64,000 nt of DNA from Legionella sp. PC997 (GTDB lineage: Bacteria; Pseudomonadota; Gammaproteobacteria; Legionellales; Legionellaceae): NCBI RefSeq assembly GCF_014109825.1, contig NZ_CP059576.1, positions 419,001 through 483,000 on the forward strand, read 5' to 3'. Below the pieces are notes generated by a model. It was not told the origin of the DNA. It saw nothing but the letters and a program-made list of their open reading frames with translations, and searched no databases. The number at the start of each line of letters is the position of its first letter. Position 1 is the first letter of the stretch. This document shows positions 56,434 through 64,000 of this stretch, one piece after another. Made by a program: the position numbers and the translations under genes.

Positions 56434-58125
56434 TCAAATTGTTAAAACATAGAGCATAACCTCCAAAATACTTTTATTTTGAACTCGTCCTGGAATTTTT
56501 TCCTGCAGGAGCAATCGAAACTGATTTTGTTCTGCTAATTTTTTAATATAATCAGGATGATGGCTGAAACGTGCACTCGCTTCAAGCGACCAAGGGATAG
56601 TCGAACTGATCTCAGTACTAAAGATAAAATAGCCTTTAGGTTTTAAATGGTGGTAAATAGTATGAAAGAGTCCGTCCAGTTCACCAAAATAAGGTAATAC
56701 ATCGGCTGCGACAATGAGATCATAAAATGCTTTATTTTGTATTAGAAATTGGTTGATTTCAGCTTTCACCAAATTGTCATAAATTTCTTTTTCTTTGGCC
56801 TGAGCCAACATTTTTTCTGCGATATCAACGCCGGTTAAGTGTTTACTTATATCTCGAAGAACGATCCCGGTTAAACCCGTGCCGCAACCTAAATCTAAAG
56901 TGTGGGTGTTCATTGGTAATTCGAGTTGATGAACTACACGTGCCACATGTTGCGGGATGGAATAATTTAGTGTCCCTTTCATATGCTGATCATAATAAAG
57001 CGCGTAGTTGTTAAATAAATTATGGGCATATTCGGGAGTAGTTTTTGCTTGCTCATCCCCAGTGATTGCGTGAAACATATGGGCACTTATTGTATCTTGG
57101 GGATTAATCGCCAGTGCACGTTCTAGATACTCTCTTGCTTTATCTCTTTGTTCTAACTTAATGTAAATTGCGGCCAGATTATTCAGCGATGAGGTATGGG
57201 TGGGTTCTAAGTCGAGTATATGGTCAAAAAGAATAACGGCTTCATTTAAATGACCTAAAGCCATTTGCGCTACGCCGGAATTATATAAATATTCAATATT
57301 ATCAGGTTCTTTTTGCAATAACACATCATAATGCATGAGCGCATTTTCAAAACGATCATGGTGCATGAATGTTGCTGCCAAATTATTACGGGCTTCAATA
57401 TTCTCGTTGTCCAGGGCTAATGCTTTACTGAAATAATCGATTGCCAGTTGGTTTTGTTGTCTTTTTAAAGCAATGACGCCTAAGTTGGAAAGTGCCTCTA
57501 TTTGCCTGCTATCTTGCTCTAAAACATTTTGAAAAGCTTTTTCTGCTTCGACAAGTGCATTTTTTTCGAGGTGCAAAACACCGAGATAGAACAGTGCTTC
57601 CGTATGAAAAGGATTTAAAGAAACGACATTATTAAATTGAATTTTAGCCGCATCCAATTGGTTATTTTGCAACAACAATAAGCCCAAATTAAAATGAGCT
57701 GCACTAAAATCAGGTTCAGCATGAACTGCTCGAGTATAGTGTAATAATGCTTGTGGATAATTATTTTGCAAAGCATAAACTGTCCCTAAATTATTATGAG
57801 CTTGGGCATAATCGGGCTGCAGTTTTATGGCTTGTTGATAATACTCTGTTGCTTTATCAAGCTGATGTAATTTCTTGTAAGCGTTCGCTAGGTTATTAAG
57901 CAGACTGGCATTATCAGGACTTAAGGAAAGCGCTTGTAACAGATAGAGAATTGCGTTATCCATGTCACCTAGTTGAGCATAAGTGAGTCCTAAAAAATGC
58001 AGGGTATTTAGATGCTTGGGCTCCTGGGACAATATTTGTTCATAAAGGCTTATGGCTTGGGGCAGTTGACCTTCATATTGAAATTTATATGCTTGTGCAA
58101 AGAGTGCATCCGTATCCATCATCAA
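56434..58125 (-). CDS. TPR-repeat protein with C-terminal SAM methyltransferase domain
   Basis: In this 563-residue protein, residues 1-350 are about ten tetratricopeptide repeats (for example [20 protein letters not shown] and [20 protein letters not shown]). The C-terminal part (about 390-560) is a class I methyltransferase with SAM motif [16 protein letters not shown] near 405-420, the acidic GVDIAEKML strand end and [14 protein letters not shown]. Soluble, with no signal peptide. The TPR region probably binds a protein or peptide substrate; the target is unknown. The ATG overlaps the rdgB stop by 4 bases (ATGA), so it is translated from the rdgB transcript. Confidence 0.88.
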   Translation of the reverse strand: MMMDTDALFAQAYKFQYEGQLPQAISLYEQILSQEPKHLNTLHFLGLTYAQLGDMDNAILYLLQALSLSPDNASLLNNLANAYKKLHQLDKATEYYQQAIKLQPDYAQAHNNLGTVYALQNNYPQALLHYTRAVHAEPDFSAAHFNLGLLLLQNNQLDAAKIQFNNVVSLNPFHTEALFYLGVLHLEKNALVEAEKAFQNVLEQDSRQIEALSNLGVIALKRQQNQLAIDYFSKALALDNENIEARNNLAATFMHHDRFENALMHYDVLLQKEPDNIEYLYNSGVAQMALGHLNEAVILFDHILDLEPTHTSSLNNLAAIYIKLEQRDKAREYLERALAINPQDTISAHMFHAITGDEQAKTTPEYAHNLFNNYALYYDQHMKGTLNYSIPQHVARVVHQLELPMNTHTLDLGCGTGLTGIVLRDISKHLTGVDIAEKMLAQAKEKEIYDNLVKAEINQFLIQNKAFYDLIVAADVLPYFGELDGLFHTIYHHLKPKGYFIFSTEISSTIPWSLEASARFSHHPDYIKKLAEQNQFRLLLQEKIPGRVQNKSILEVMLYVLTI

Positions 58126-58709
58126 TTCTTAAGTAGATCACGCAATTGCTTTAAGGCATGTGCGCGGTGACTGATATTATTTTTAATTTTAGCAGGTAAT
58201 TGAGCCACCGTGCATTCAAACTCAGGAATATAAAATATGGGATCATAACCAAATCCACCTTCCCCCAGAGGAATGTCCTGGATCACTCCTTTACATCGAC
58301 CGGTTGCGATGATTGGAGTAGGATCTTTTGCATGTTGCACCACTGCGATGGCACAGTAAAACCAAGCTTCGCGCTGTTGTAAAGGAATATGGGCTATTTT
58401 TTCCAATAACAAATGGATATTCTCCGCATCGGTTGCATTGGCGCCTGCATAACGTGCGGAATAGATTCCTGGTTCACCGTTTAATGCAGGAACTACTAGC
58501 CCTGAATCATCAGCTAAAGCAGGTTTTCCTGCATGTAGACTAGCATGACGCGCTTTGATAAGTGCATTTTCAATAAAGCTTAAACCATTTTCAACCGCAT
58601 CTGAAATTCCCAAATCGGTTTGTGGAATACAATGAATAGGCGCTAATAAATCGCGCAATTCTTTAATTTTTCCAGGATTACTGGTAGCAAGAATAATTTC
58701 TTTCATCAT
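58122..58709 (-). CDS. rdgB: Non-canonical purine NTP pyrophosphatase (XTP/dITP diphosphatase)
   Basis: Removes dITP, ITP and XTP from nucleotide pools. The 195 residues match RdgB/HAM1. [13 protein letters not shown] is at the N-terminus, [26 protein letters not shown] holds the catalytic acidic pair, GFGYDPIF is present and the C-terminal [10 protein letters not shown] basic motif is conserved. The start is the first of two consecutive ATGs; the second would also be acceptable. It is the first gene of a unit with the TPR-methyltransferase, and is divergent from eamA. Confidence 0.95.
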   Translation of the reverse strand: MMKEIILATSNPGKIKELRDLLAPIHCIPQTDLGISDAVENGLSFIENALIKARHASLHAGKPALADDSGLVVPALNGEPGIYSARYAGANATDAENIHLLLEKIAHIPLQQREAWFYCAIAVVQHAKDPTPIIATGRCKGVIQDIPLGEGGFGYDPIFYIPEFECTVAQLPAKIKNNISHRAHALKQLRDLLKN

Positions 58710-58917
58710 TTAAACTATAAAAATTGGAGTTACATAAACCTCTTAAGGTGAAGCACCGGAACCTTGAAAATTAGGCACTCTTTGGCAGTTAAAAAGTTTT
58801 TTTTAAACTCCTTTCGAAAAGTTATCCAGTTTAACCTGATGGATTAAAAATAGAAATTAATTTGTGATAATACCTGCCCCGTCTAACTTTATTAGCAACC
58901 AAAGGTTACTTTTTTTG

Positions 58918-58931
58918 ATCACTTAAGTGAT
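58918..58931. promoter_or_regulatory. 14-bp perfect palindrome upstream of eamA
   Basis: ATCACTTAAGTGAT is perfectly self-complementary and lies about 75 bases before the eamA start, in the AT-rich gap (58710-59005) between divergent rdgB and eamA. It could be an operator for a dimeric regulator. No regulator is encoded alongside. The rest of the gap shows no gene. Confidence 0.35.
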
Positions 58932-59005
58932 TAAAAATTAGACTAAACAAATAGCTTTATTACCGCATTTAGGCTAAAATGTGGTTTTTGTCGGATCGCT
59001 CAACA

Positions 59006-59899
59006 ATGCCTATTTCACATCTTTTATTGGCTCTTTTAGTTGTGGTAATTTGGGGGGTAAACTTTCTTTTTGTTTCTTTTGGACTGGAAGAAATTTCACC
59101 GCTGTTGCTCTGTTCCCTCCGTTTTTTATTAGCAAGTGTTCCGGCTATATTTTTCATCAAAGTTCCTCAAGGCTCATTCAGAGTAATTGTCCTTTATGGC
59201 TTTGTTATGTTTGCTTTGCAATTTTCTTTTCTCTTTATGGGTATGAACATCGGTATGCCTGCTGGAATGGCCTCTTTACTCATGCAAACCCAGGTTTTCT
59301 TTAGTATGTTTTTTGCTGTAATTTTTTTAGGTGAGCAACCTAATATGGGGCAGATTATTGGCGCGTTAGTAGCTTCGCTTGGAATTGGCTTGGTTGCCAT
59401 GCATTTTGATAGTGAAATCTCTTTGCCCGGTTTTATTTTAATTCTTGCCGCTGCTGCCACTTGGGGATTTGGGAACCTAATTACTAAGAAAATTAAAGGG
59501 ACGAATGACAATATGATGGCAATTATTGTCTGGGGTAGTTTTGTTGCATGTCTACCTATGTTTCTCTTTTCTTTAATCGTTGAGGGACCTGCTAATTGGG
59601 TTTATACCTATGAACATATAAGTTGGCGAGGTGCTCTGTCATTAGCCTACATTGTGTGTGCATCCACTTGGATAGGTTATGGAGTTTGGAACTGGCTCAT
59701 CGCCCGTTATCCAGTGGGAGTAGTTGCTCCATTTACTTTATTGGTACCTATTGTTGCTATCCTTAGTTCAGTTCTAGTTCTTGGGGAACCGTTTCAGTTA
59801 TGGAAACTTGCTGCCGGATTATTAGTCATCGGCGGTTTGTGCATCAATATCTTGGGCGCCCGCTTTTTTACCGTTAGAGTACAGTCGGAAACCGCATAG
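59006..59899 (+). CDS. eamA: EamA (YdeD)-like metabolite exporter
   Basis: Inner-membrane drug/metabolite transporter of 297 residues with ten predicted helices in two EamA repeats. The N-terminus MPISHLLLALLVVVIWGVNF closely follows E. coli EamA, which exports cysteine and O-acetylserine. LRFLLASVPAIFF and the second-half GVVAPFTLLVPIVAILSSVL also fit. I chose the ATG at 59006 because it places LALLVVV at the same distance from the start as in E. coli. An in-frame ATG at 58979 is possible. The exact substrate is not shown by the sequence. Confidence 0.85.
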   Translation: MPISHLLLALLVVVIWGVNFLFVSFGLEEISPLLLCSLRFLLASVPAIFFIKVPQGSFRVIVLYGFVMFALQFSFLFMGMNIGMPAGMASLLMQTQVFFSMFFAVIFLGEQPNMGQIIGALVASLGIGLVAMHFDSEISLPGFILILAAAATWGFGNLITKKIKGTNDNMMAIIVWGSFVACLPMFLFSLIVEGPANWVYTYEHISWRGALSLAYIVCASTWIGYGVWNWLIARYPVGVVAPFTLLVPIVAILSSVLVLGEPFQLWKLAAGLLVIGGLCINILGARFFTVRVQSETA

Positions 59900-59931
59900 A
59901 ATAAATCTGGCCATGGGATGGTAATGGGACT

Positions 59932-59978
59932 TGGGTGCAGCAGCGATGCGCAACTTGAGATTCACCTCTTGGCACCCA
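59932..59978 (+). terminator. Possible terminator or repeat after eamA
   Basis: TGGGTGC (59932-59938) and GCACCCA (59972-59978) pair across a 33-base loop that is itself partly self-complementary. No clear T-run follows, so termination is uncertain. Confidence 0.3.
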
Positions 59979-60039
59979 GGCTATAACTTGATTGAGAAAA
60001 TGATATATTATATGCCTTTGTTATTAATATTGGCCCTCA

Positions 60040-60870
60040 ATGATTCATTCGAAAACCATAACCTTGTGTGCAGATGATTTTGGCTTAGACTCCGGGGTTT
60101 CAGAAGGAATTCTTAAATTAATAAGCATGGGACGGTTGTCTGCTGTTAGTTGCATGGTAAATATGCCCGGTTTTATTTTTTATGCAAAACAACTTCTTGC
60201 TTTAAAAAAAAGCAAGCCCATCAAAATTGGCTTACATTTCAATCTAACCGAAGGTTATTTAACCTCAATTCCGGGACAATCGGGCTTTACTTTAGCTGAA
60301 TTATTAATAAAAACACATATGCGCTCCGTGAAACTATCGTTCATTGCCAAAGAATTTTTAGCTCAATTGGAACAATTTACTAAAATCATGCAACAACCCC
60401 CTGATTTTATTGATGGCCACCAGCATGTTCATCAATTTCCTGTGATACGGAAAGTGGTGTTAGATCTTTATACTCAAGAATTGCGAAATTATGGGACTTA
60501 TATTCGCTCCACGTGGCCTGCTATTAATCTGCCCCAATATCGATTTAAAGCGAAAGTACTTCGTTTTACTGGAGGAAAGGCCTTAACGAAACAATGCATT
60601 AAATTAAACATCCCACATAATCAGTATTTTTCAGGAATTTATGATTTTGCACCCAACACAAACTATAGAGAATTATTTAGAAATTGGATGCTTTTCGCGA
60701 AGAACAATACTTTGTTTATGTGTCACCCAGGCGAAAGTTCAAATAATTCCGATCCTATCGCTCAAGCGCGGATTAAAGAATTTAATTATTTTTCAAGTAA
60801 TGATTTTTTAAAAGATTGCGAGGAGTTTCATATTCAGTTAGAGCAAGATGAACCTCTTGAGTATTCCTAA
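60040..60870 (+). CDS. YdjC/ChbG-family carbohydrate deacetylase
   Basis: The 276-residue YdjC-like protein is expected to remove acetyl groups from N-acetylated sugars using a metal. ADDFGLDSGVSEGILKL (residues 9-25) holds the conserved Asp pair. GLHFNLTEG and DGHQHVHQFP provide metal-binding and catalytic histidines. CHPGESSN near the C-terminus is also typical. Related proteins include ChbG (chitin oligosaccharides) and HpnK (hopanoids); the neighbours do not decide between them. It starts with ATG without a strong ribosome-binding site. Confidence 0.88.
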   Translation: MIHSKTITLCADDFGLDSGVSEGILKLISMGRLSAVSCMVNMPGFIFYAKQLLALKKSKPIKIGLHFNLTEGYLTSIPGQSGFTLAELLIKTHMRSVKLSFIAKEFLAQLEQFTKIMQQPPDFIDGHQHVHQFPVIRKVVLDLYTQELRNYGTYIRSTWPAINLPQYRFKAKVLRFTGGKALTKQCIKLNIPHNQYFSGIYDFAPNTNYRELFRNWMLFAKNNTLFMCHPGESSNNSDPIAQARIKEFNYFSSNDFLKDCEEFHIQLEQDEPLEYS

Positions 60871-60907
60871 AGCAATTCAAGGTTAAATTTACTCGTTTAC
60901 TCTTTTT

Positions 60908-61333
60908 ATGTATGATCTTTTTAGACAATTATACTCTATTTGGAAAAAGGAAGAACCTTTGAATGACGTGTTTTGGATCTCTTGCGGGGCGATCATGGGT
61001 GCGAATTTACGTTATCTCGTGAGTCGTTTTTCCGTTAGATATTTATCAGCAGATATTCCTTTTGGAACCTTCATTGTTAATCTTACGGGAAGCTTCATTT
61101 TAGGCTTTTTTCTTGCTTGGACTTTAGAACGAGTGGAAGTCGATCCTAGATGGCGCTCCTTTGTAGCGGTTGGGTTTTGTGGTGCTTATACAACTTTTTC
61201 TAGTTACAGCTATGAAACCTATGTACTGATTGAACAAAGTGATTACGCACTTGCTGCGCTAAATTTTATTTGCAATAATCTTTTTTCATTATTGGCTGTG
61301 GTTGCGGGCATAGCGCTCGCTCGGGCAATCTAG
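60908..61333 (+). CDS. crcB: Fluoride channel CrcB/FluC
   Basis: Small inner-membrane channel that exports toxic fluoride as a dual-topology dimer. The core has four helices with GAIMGANLRYLVSRF, PFGTFIVNLTGSFILGFF (the conserved Asn) and GFCGAYTTFSSYSYE (the Phe/Thr/Ser fluoride track). From the ATG at 60908 the product has 141 residues, including an unusual 17-residue extension. A TTG at 60959 preceded by AAGGAAG would give 124 residues, the usual family length, and may be the true start. The DUF190 gene begins 1 base after the stop. I saw no fluoride riboswitch upstream. Confidence 0.9.
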   Translation: MYDLFRQLYSIWKKEEPLNDVFWISCGAIMGANLRYLVSRFSVRYLSADIPFGTFIVNLTGSFILGFFLAWTLERVEVDPRWRSFVAVGFCGAYTTFSSYSYETYVLIEQSDYALAALNFICNNLFSLLAVVAGIALARAI

Positions 61334-61334
61334 T

Positions 61335-61673
61335 ATGAATCATGTAAGCGTTTCTATCTATATTAATGAAGCAGATAAATGGCAACATCGTCCTTTGCAC
61401 CTTGAGCTATTAAGCATGCTGGATCAGCACGAAATTGCAGGGGGAACAGTTTTACGCGCAATAGCTGGATTCACCCTTAAAAATCCTGTTGTTTCGACCT
61501 CATTGGTTGACATAGGAAGTAAGCTTCCCCTGATGGTGCAATTCATCGATACCGTCGAAAAGGTGGATGCCATTCTACCTAAAGTGAAAGAAATGGTGGG
61601 ACATCGTCTTATCATTCGCGAGCCTGTTGAAGTAGTTCAGGGGATTCTCGCTGCTCCCTTTGAAAATCCATGA
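61335..61673 (+). CDS. DUF190 family protein (CrcB-associated)
   Basis: A 112-residue soluble protein of the DUF190 family, with the PII-like ferredoxin-type pattern. VSVSIYINEADKWQHRPLHL is at the N-terminus, then LRAIAGF, LPLMVQFIDTVEKVDAILP and a final strand LIIREPVEV. DUF190 genes often sit beside crcB, and here the start is one base after the crcB stop, so co-translation is likely. The molecular function is not established; a regulatory or ligand-sensing role linked to fluoride resistance is a guess from context. Confidence 0.85.
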   Translation: MNHVSVSIYINEADKWQHRPLHLELLSMLDQHEIAGGTVLRAIAGFTLKNPVVSTSLVDIGSKLPLMVQFIDTVEKVDAILPKVKEMVGHRLIIREPVEVVQGILAAPFENP

Positions 61674-61757
61674 GCTCCAAAATCCTATAAAAAAGATAAC
61701 TTTCGAGTTCTCTTCACTTCTACTAGGTGCCCTCACGTATAAATTGCTTGTAAAAAT

Positions 61758-61788
61758 CTATTTATATACTATAATTATCTATAAATAG
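61758..61788 (+). promoter_or_regulatory. Promoter/operator of the RES-Xre module
   Basis: A perfect inverted repeat, CTATTTATA (61758-61766) and TATAAATAG (61780-61788), has a 13-base centre. TATACT (61765-61770) or TATAAT (61770-61775) is a candidate -10 within it, and TTGCTT (61744-61749) a possible -35, though spacing is not ideal for either (15 or 20). Its place just before the antitoxin start fits autorepression, as in other toxin-antitoxin modules. Confidence 0.5.
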
Positions 61789-61799
61789 AGGGTTATGAT

Positions 61800-62201
61800 A
61801 TGAACCATTTACATTTGGCACCTTTTACCTCTCAGGATTTAACTGAAGATGTGCTGAAACGCAATACTCAGAATGTAGTTGCACTCTTTAAACATTGGCA
61901 ATTGAAAAATGAAGAAGAATGTGAACTATTAGGAGGAATTAGTCCCGCGCAACTTGCCAAATTTAAAAAAGGTACTGCGCACATATCGGGCAGAGACACA
62001 ATCGAGCGGGTAGGAAATCTCTTGGGAATCCACAAAAACTTGAGAATTCTTTATCCATACAATCGAGAAGTAGTCTATCAATGGATAAAAGGAAGAAATC
62101 AGAAACTTCACAATCTTCGCCCTTTGGACCTTATGCTGGAGCAAGGTTATATTGGAATTGCTCAAATAAGACGACTTACGGATTTTATGCGGGGGCAGTA
62201 A
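61800..62201 (+). CDS. Xre/MbcA/ParS-type antitoxin of a RES module
   Basis: A 133-residue antitoxin with an N-terminal Xre-like helix-turn-helix (about 30-65, ECELLGGISPAQLAKFKKG). The C-terminal toxin-binding domain of the MbcA/ParS/DUF2384 type contains RVGNLLGIHKNLRILYP and GRNQKLHNLRPLDLMLEQG, the latter being the family signature. It neutralises the RES toxin encoded next and probably represses its own promoter at the inverted repeat upstream. The stop is separated by one base from the toxin start, so the pair is translationally coupled. Confidence 0.92.
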   Translation: MNHLHLAPFTSQDLTEDVLKRNTQNVVALFKHWQLKNEEECELLGGISPAQLAKFKKGTAHISGRDTIERVGNLLGIHKNLRILYPYNREVVYQWIKGRNQKLHNLRPLDLMLEQGYIGIAQIRRLTDFMRGQ

Positions 62202-62202
62202 C

Positions 62203-62910
62203 GTGTCTTTGTTTGATACAGTCAGGGACTATTCACAAGATGTTTTTAGAAATATAAGGGGCATCAAGGTATCTCAAGATTTGTTTGATGATCTCAGTGA
62301 TGATCCAGTCAATTGGGATGCAGCCAATACCATAGAAAGTTATACTCATCCTGACTTAACCCACCAATCGTTAATTCAACGCGCATTTGACTACAGCAAG
62401 AATGATTTTATTGATTATCCATTTGAAAAAATAACCAGCTCCCGTTACAGCGACGGTACCATTGCGTGTTGGTATGGCTCAGAAACATTGAAAACGACGG
62501 TATATGAAACCAACTATCATTTTATTCAAGAAATAAAGGATTCCTGGGAAATTTTTCAAACCCAAGATATGATCATCATCGATAGAAGGGTGGCAAAGGT
62601 TTATTGCCAGGGACTAGGGCTTGATCTAACAGGAAAAAAAGAAGAGTTTCCTTGGCTTGTTGATTCGGATAATTATACTCAATGCCAAGAAACGGGTAGA
62701 CGGGTAGCTCAAGAAGGACATCCTTTATTAATTGTTCCCTCTGCTCGTCATGTACAAGGAATTAATCTTGTCGTGTTTAATCCCAATTTACTTTCGAACC
62801 CTAGAGAGTATTGCAGACTACAATATGTTTTCGATGTAAAAAAGAGAACAATACAATGCATTCGAGGCGAAGAGGATATTATACTGAAACAAAGTGAGGT
62901 GGAAATTTGA
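62203..62910 (+). CDS. RES-domain toxin (NAD+-degrading family)
   Basis: A 235-residue toxin with the RES domain, whose characterised members (MbcT, ParT-like, Pseudomonas RES toxins) degrade or ADP-ribosylate with NAD+. The three name-giving residues are visible: Arg in SSRYSDGT, Glu in VYETNYHF and Ser in VPSARHVQG. WYGSETLKTTVYE is the conserved core. A GTG start follows the antitoxin stop by one base. The N-terminal extension of about 80 residues before the RES core is usual. The frame is intact, so the toxin is probably functional. Confidence 0.92.
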   Translation: MSLFDTVRDYSQDVFRNIRGIKVSQDLFDDLSDDPVNWDAANTIESYTHPDLTHQSLIQRAFDYSKNDFIDYPFEKITSSRYSDGTIACWYGSETLKTTVYETNYHFIQEIKDSWEIFQTQDMIIIDRRVAKVYCQGLGLDLTGKKEEFPWLVDSDNYTQCQETGRRVAQEGHPLLIVPSARHVQGINLVVFNPNLLSNPREYCRLQYVFDVKKRTIQCIRGEEDIILKQSEVEI

Positions 62911-62966
62911 TTGGCTAAGTCAATTAGATGCAAGCTATCTCTTGATTCTACCTGTGTCCTCGAGTA

Positions 62967-63368
62967 CTACTTTATAATCTGACGGCAAGCCCAAACTCTT
63001 GAAATGATGAAGCTGTAAACGGAAACACATCCCAAGACGAGAAATAAAGCAAACAGGTAATTTAAGGTGGTGTAACGTAAAAGTAAGAAATAAAGCATTT
63101 CATTAATTAGTCCTGCAGAAACAGCTACTAGAAAAAAATGCGGTAGGCTCAAGATTTTTTCATCATGCAATTGCGCAAAGGTTAAATATTTGTGTCCTAA
63201 GAAGCTGACATTGAAAGCAATTAAAAAAGCAAAAATGTTGGCTATTAGGGCCTGCACATGCATAAATTTCACTAAATTGAACACAGTAAAGAGGTGGATT
63301 AATGCAGCAGAACCACCAATACCTATAAAATAAATTAGTCTATACCTTAATTTTAATGGGGCTGTCAT
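62967..63368 (-). CDS. GtrA-like membrane protein
   Basis: The 133-residue GtrA-family protein has four transmembrane helices (LIYFIGIGGSAALIHLFTVF, LIANIFAFLIAFNVSFLG, FLVAVSAGLINEMLYFLLL and LFALFLVLGCVSVYSFII). GtrA proteins are thought to help flip lipid-linked sugars used by the partner glycosyltransferase. The ATG at 63368 lies inside the end of the upstream glycosyltransferase gene (29-base overlap) and follows GAGGAA at 10 bases. The frame is open further to 63443, but that would deepen the overlap and lengthen the protein beyond the family size. Confidence 0.85.
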   Translation of the reverse strand: MTAPLKLRYRLIYFIGIGGSAALIHLFTVFNLVKFMHVQALIANIFAFLIAFNVSFLGHKYLTFAQLHDEKILSLPHFFLVAVSAGLINEMLYFLLLRYTTLNYLFALFLVLGCVSVYSFIISRVWACRQIIK

Positions 63369-64000
63369 CAAAACTGGATTCCTCATCAATAACGTAATGG
63401 GGCCGGTGTTTGACTTCATCAAAAACTCGACCGATGTATTCACCCACTACCCCTAAAGCAAACAATTGTAAACCACCAAAAAAAGTAATTGTAGTGACTA
63501 TAGTGGCCCAACCCGGGGTTTCTATGCCAAAAATCATGGTACTGATAATAATCCACACGCCATAGAGTATGGCCAGGGTAGCAACGCTAATTCCACCAAT
63601 AGCAATCATTCTTAAGGGGAATGCAGTAAAGGATGTAATTCCGGTGATGGCCAAATCCAAGAGCGAGTAAAAGTTCCATTGTGAAGTACCTGTTTTACGA
63701 GGTTGGACCTCAAAAGGAATGGCAATTTGTTTAAACCCCACCCAACTGTATAATCCCTTCATGAAACGATTTCGTTCAGGTAATTTTTGGAGTGCTTTTA
63801 CGATCTTCCGATCCAGCAGTCTAAAATCCCCAGCATTTGCAGGGATGTTGATCCGGTTTATCCGTGAGGTAAATTGATAAAATGCCTTTGCGCACGTTCT
63901 TTTTAACCAAGATTCATCGGAACGATTTTGCCGGACGGCATAAACCATATCATAGCCTTCTTCCCATTTGGCAAGAAATTGACTTAAAAGTTCAAGGGGA
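63340..64000 (-). CDS. Bactoprenol glycosyltransferase (GtrB-like GT2), 3' part
   Basis: C-terminal part, about 219 residues, of a family 2 glycosyltransferase whose 5' end lies beyond the right edge; the frame is open to base 64000. The piece starts near KWEEGYDMVYAVRQNR and contains AGDFRLLDRKIVKAL and ERNRFMKGLYSWVGF, typical of the GtrB/CsbB/DPM-like group. Two C-terminal transmembrane hairpins follow (GGISVATLAILYGVWIII and TFFGGLQLFALGVVGEYIG). Such enzymes put a sugar on undecaprenyl phosphate. The overlapping gtrA supports this. Confidence 0.9.
   Translation of the reverse strand, partial: PLELLSQFLAKWEEGYDMVYAVRQNRSDESWLKRTCAKAFYQFTSRINRINIPANAGDFRLLDRKIVKALQKLPERNRFMKGLYSWVGFKQIAIPFEVQPRKTGTSQWNFYSLLDLAITGITSFTAFPLRMIAIGGISVATLAILYGVWIIISTMIFGIETPGWATIVTTITFFGGLQLFALGVVGEYIGRVFDEVKHRPHYVIDEESSFDDSPIKIKV

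Noticed and set aside
60871-60907. Fluoride riboswitch upstream of crcB
   Set aside because: The short gap lacks the conserved motif and folding elements of the crcB riboswitch.
1-64000. CRISPR array, tRNA, rRNA, insertion sequence or prophage
   Set aside because: No regularly spaced repeats, transposase or phage genes were seen, and no intergenic stretch showed a tRNA-like cloverleaf.

Overview
The window looks like chromosome of a Legionella species. The strongest evidence is an adjacent icmH/dotU-icmF pair (Dot/Icm type IVB secretion accessory genes) with no type VI secretion genes around it, plus low-GC gammaproteobacterial housekeeping genes, an ankyrin-repeat protein beside the secretion genes and a second large effector-like protein. 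The polyketide synthase, read module by module, predicts the skeleton of legioliulin, the blue-white fluorophore of L. dumoffii. A fluorescent Legionella species is therefore a good guess; this is an inference from the sequence, not a species identification.

Layout. 1-2.5 kb: the 3' part of carB, a palindromic repeat, and greA. 2.7-7.4 kb: a co-directional signalling cluster made of an MHYT hybrid histidine kinase, a single-domain response regulator and an HPt-receiver-GGDEF protein. 7.5-8.8 kb: a Tim44-domain membrane protein and an orphan small protein. 8.9-13.7 kb: icmF, icmH/dotU and an ankyrin protein, all on the minus strand. 14.0-21.0 kb: the SUF iron-sulfur operon (Rrf2 regulator, sufB, C, D, S, U, T) running into epmA, with an IscR-like palindrome over its promoter. 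21.1-23.1 kb: a 680-residue effector-like protein. 23.3-27.1 kb: radC, coaBC, dut and an AlgC-type phosphohexomutase. 27.2-30.2 kb: a PAL-like ammonia-lyase followed 11 bases later by a FadL-type outer-membrane channel. 30.4-34.9 kb: an unrecognised 943-residue protein and a protein with a peptidoglycan-amidase-like domain. 35.0-35.7 kb: a RibD/DHFR-fold protein. 35.8-54.1 kb: two overlapping polyketide synthase genes on the minus strand. 54.3-58.7 kb: a c-di-GMP phosphodiesterase, a TPR-methyltransferase and rdgB. 59.0-61.7 kb: eamA, a YdjC deacetylase, crcB and a DUF190 protein. 61.8-62.9 kb: a RES-Xre toxin-antitoxin pair. 63.0-64.0 kb: gtrA and the 3' part of a gtrB-like glycosyltransferase.

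How genes may work together. The PKS has a FAAL loading domain, five ketosynthases, five extending carrier-protein steps, no acyltransferase domain and a terminal thioesterase. Cinnamate from the PAL-like lyase would be loaded by the FAAL. Five malonyl extensions with reduction only in modules 1 and 4 then give a C19 8-hydroxy-3-(phenylbutadienyl)isocoumarin, which matches my recollection of legioliulin. No malonyl transferase is encoded here, so one must act in trans. I found no tRNA, rRNA, CRISPR array or insertion sequence.
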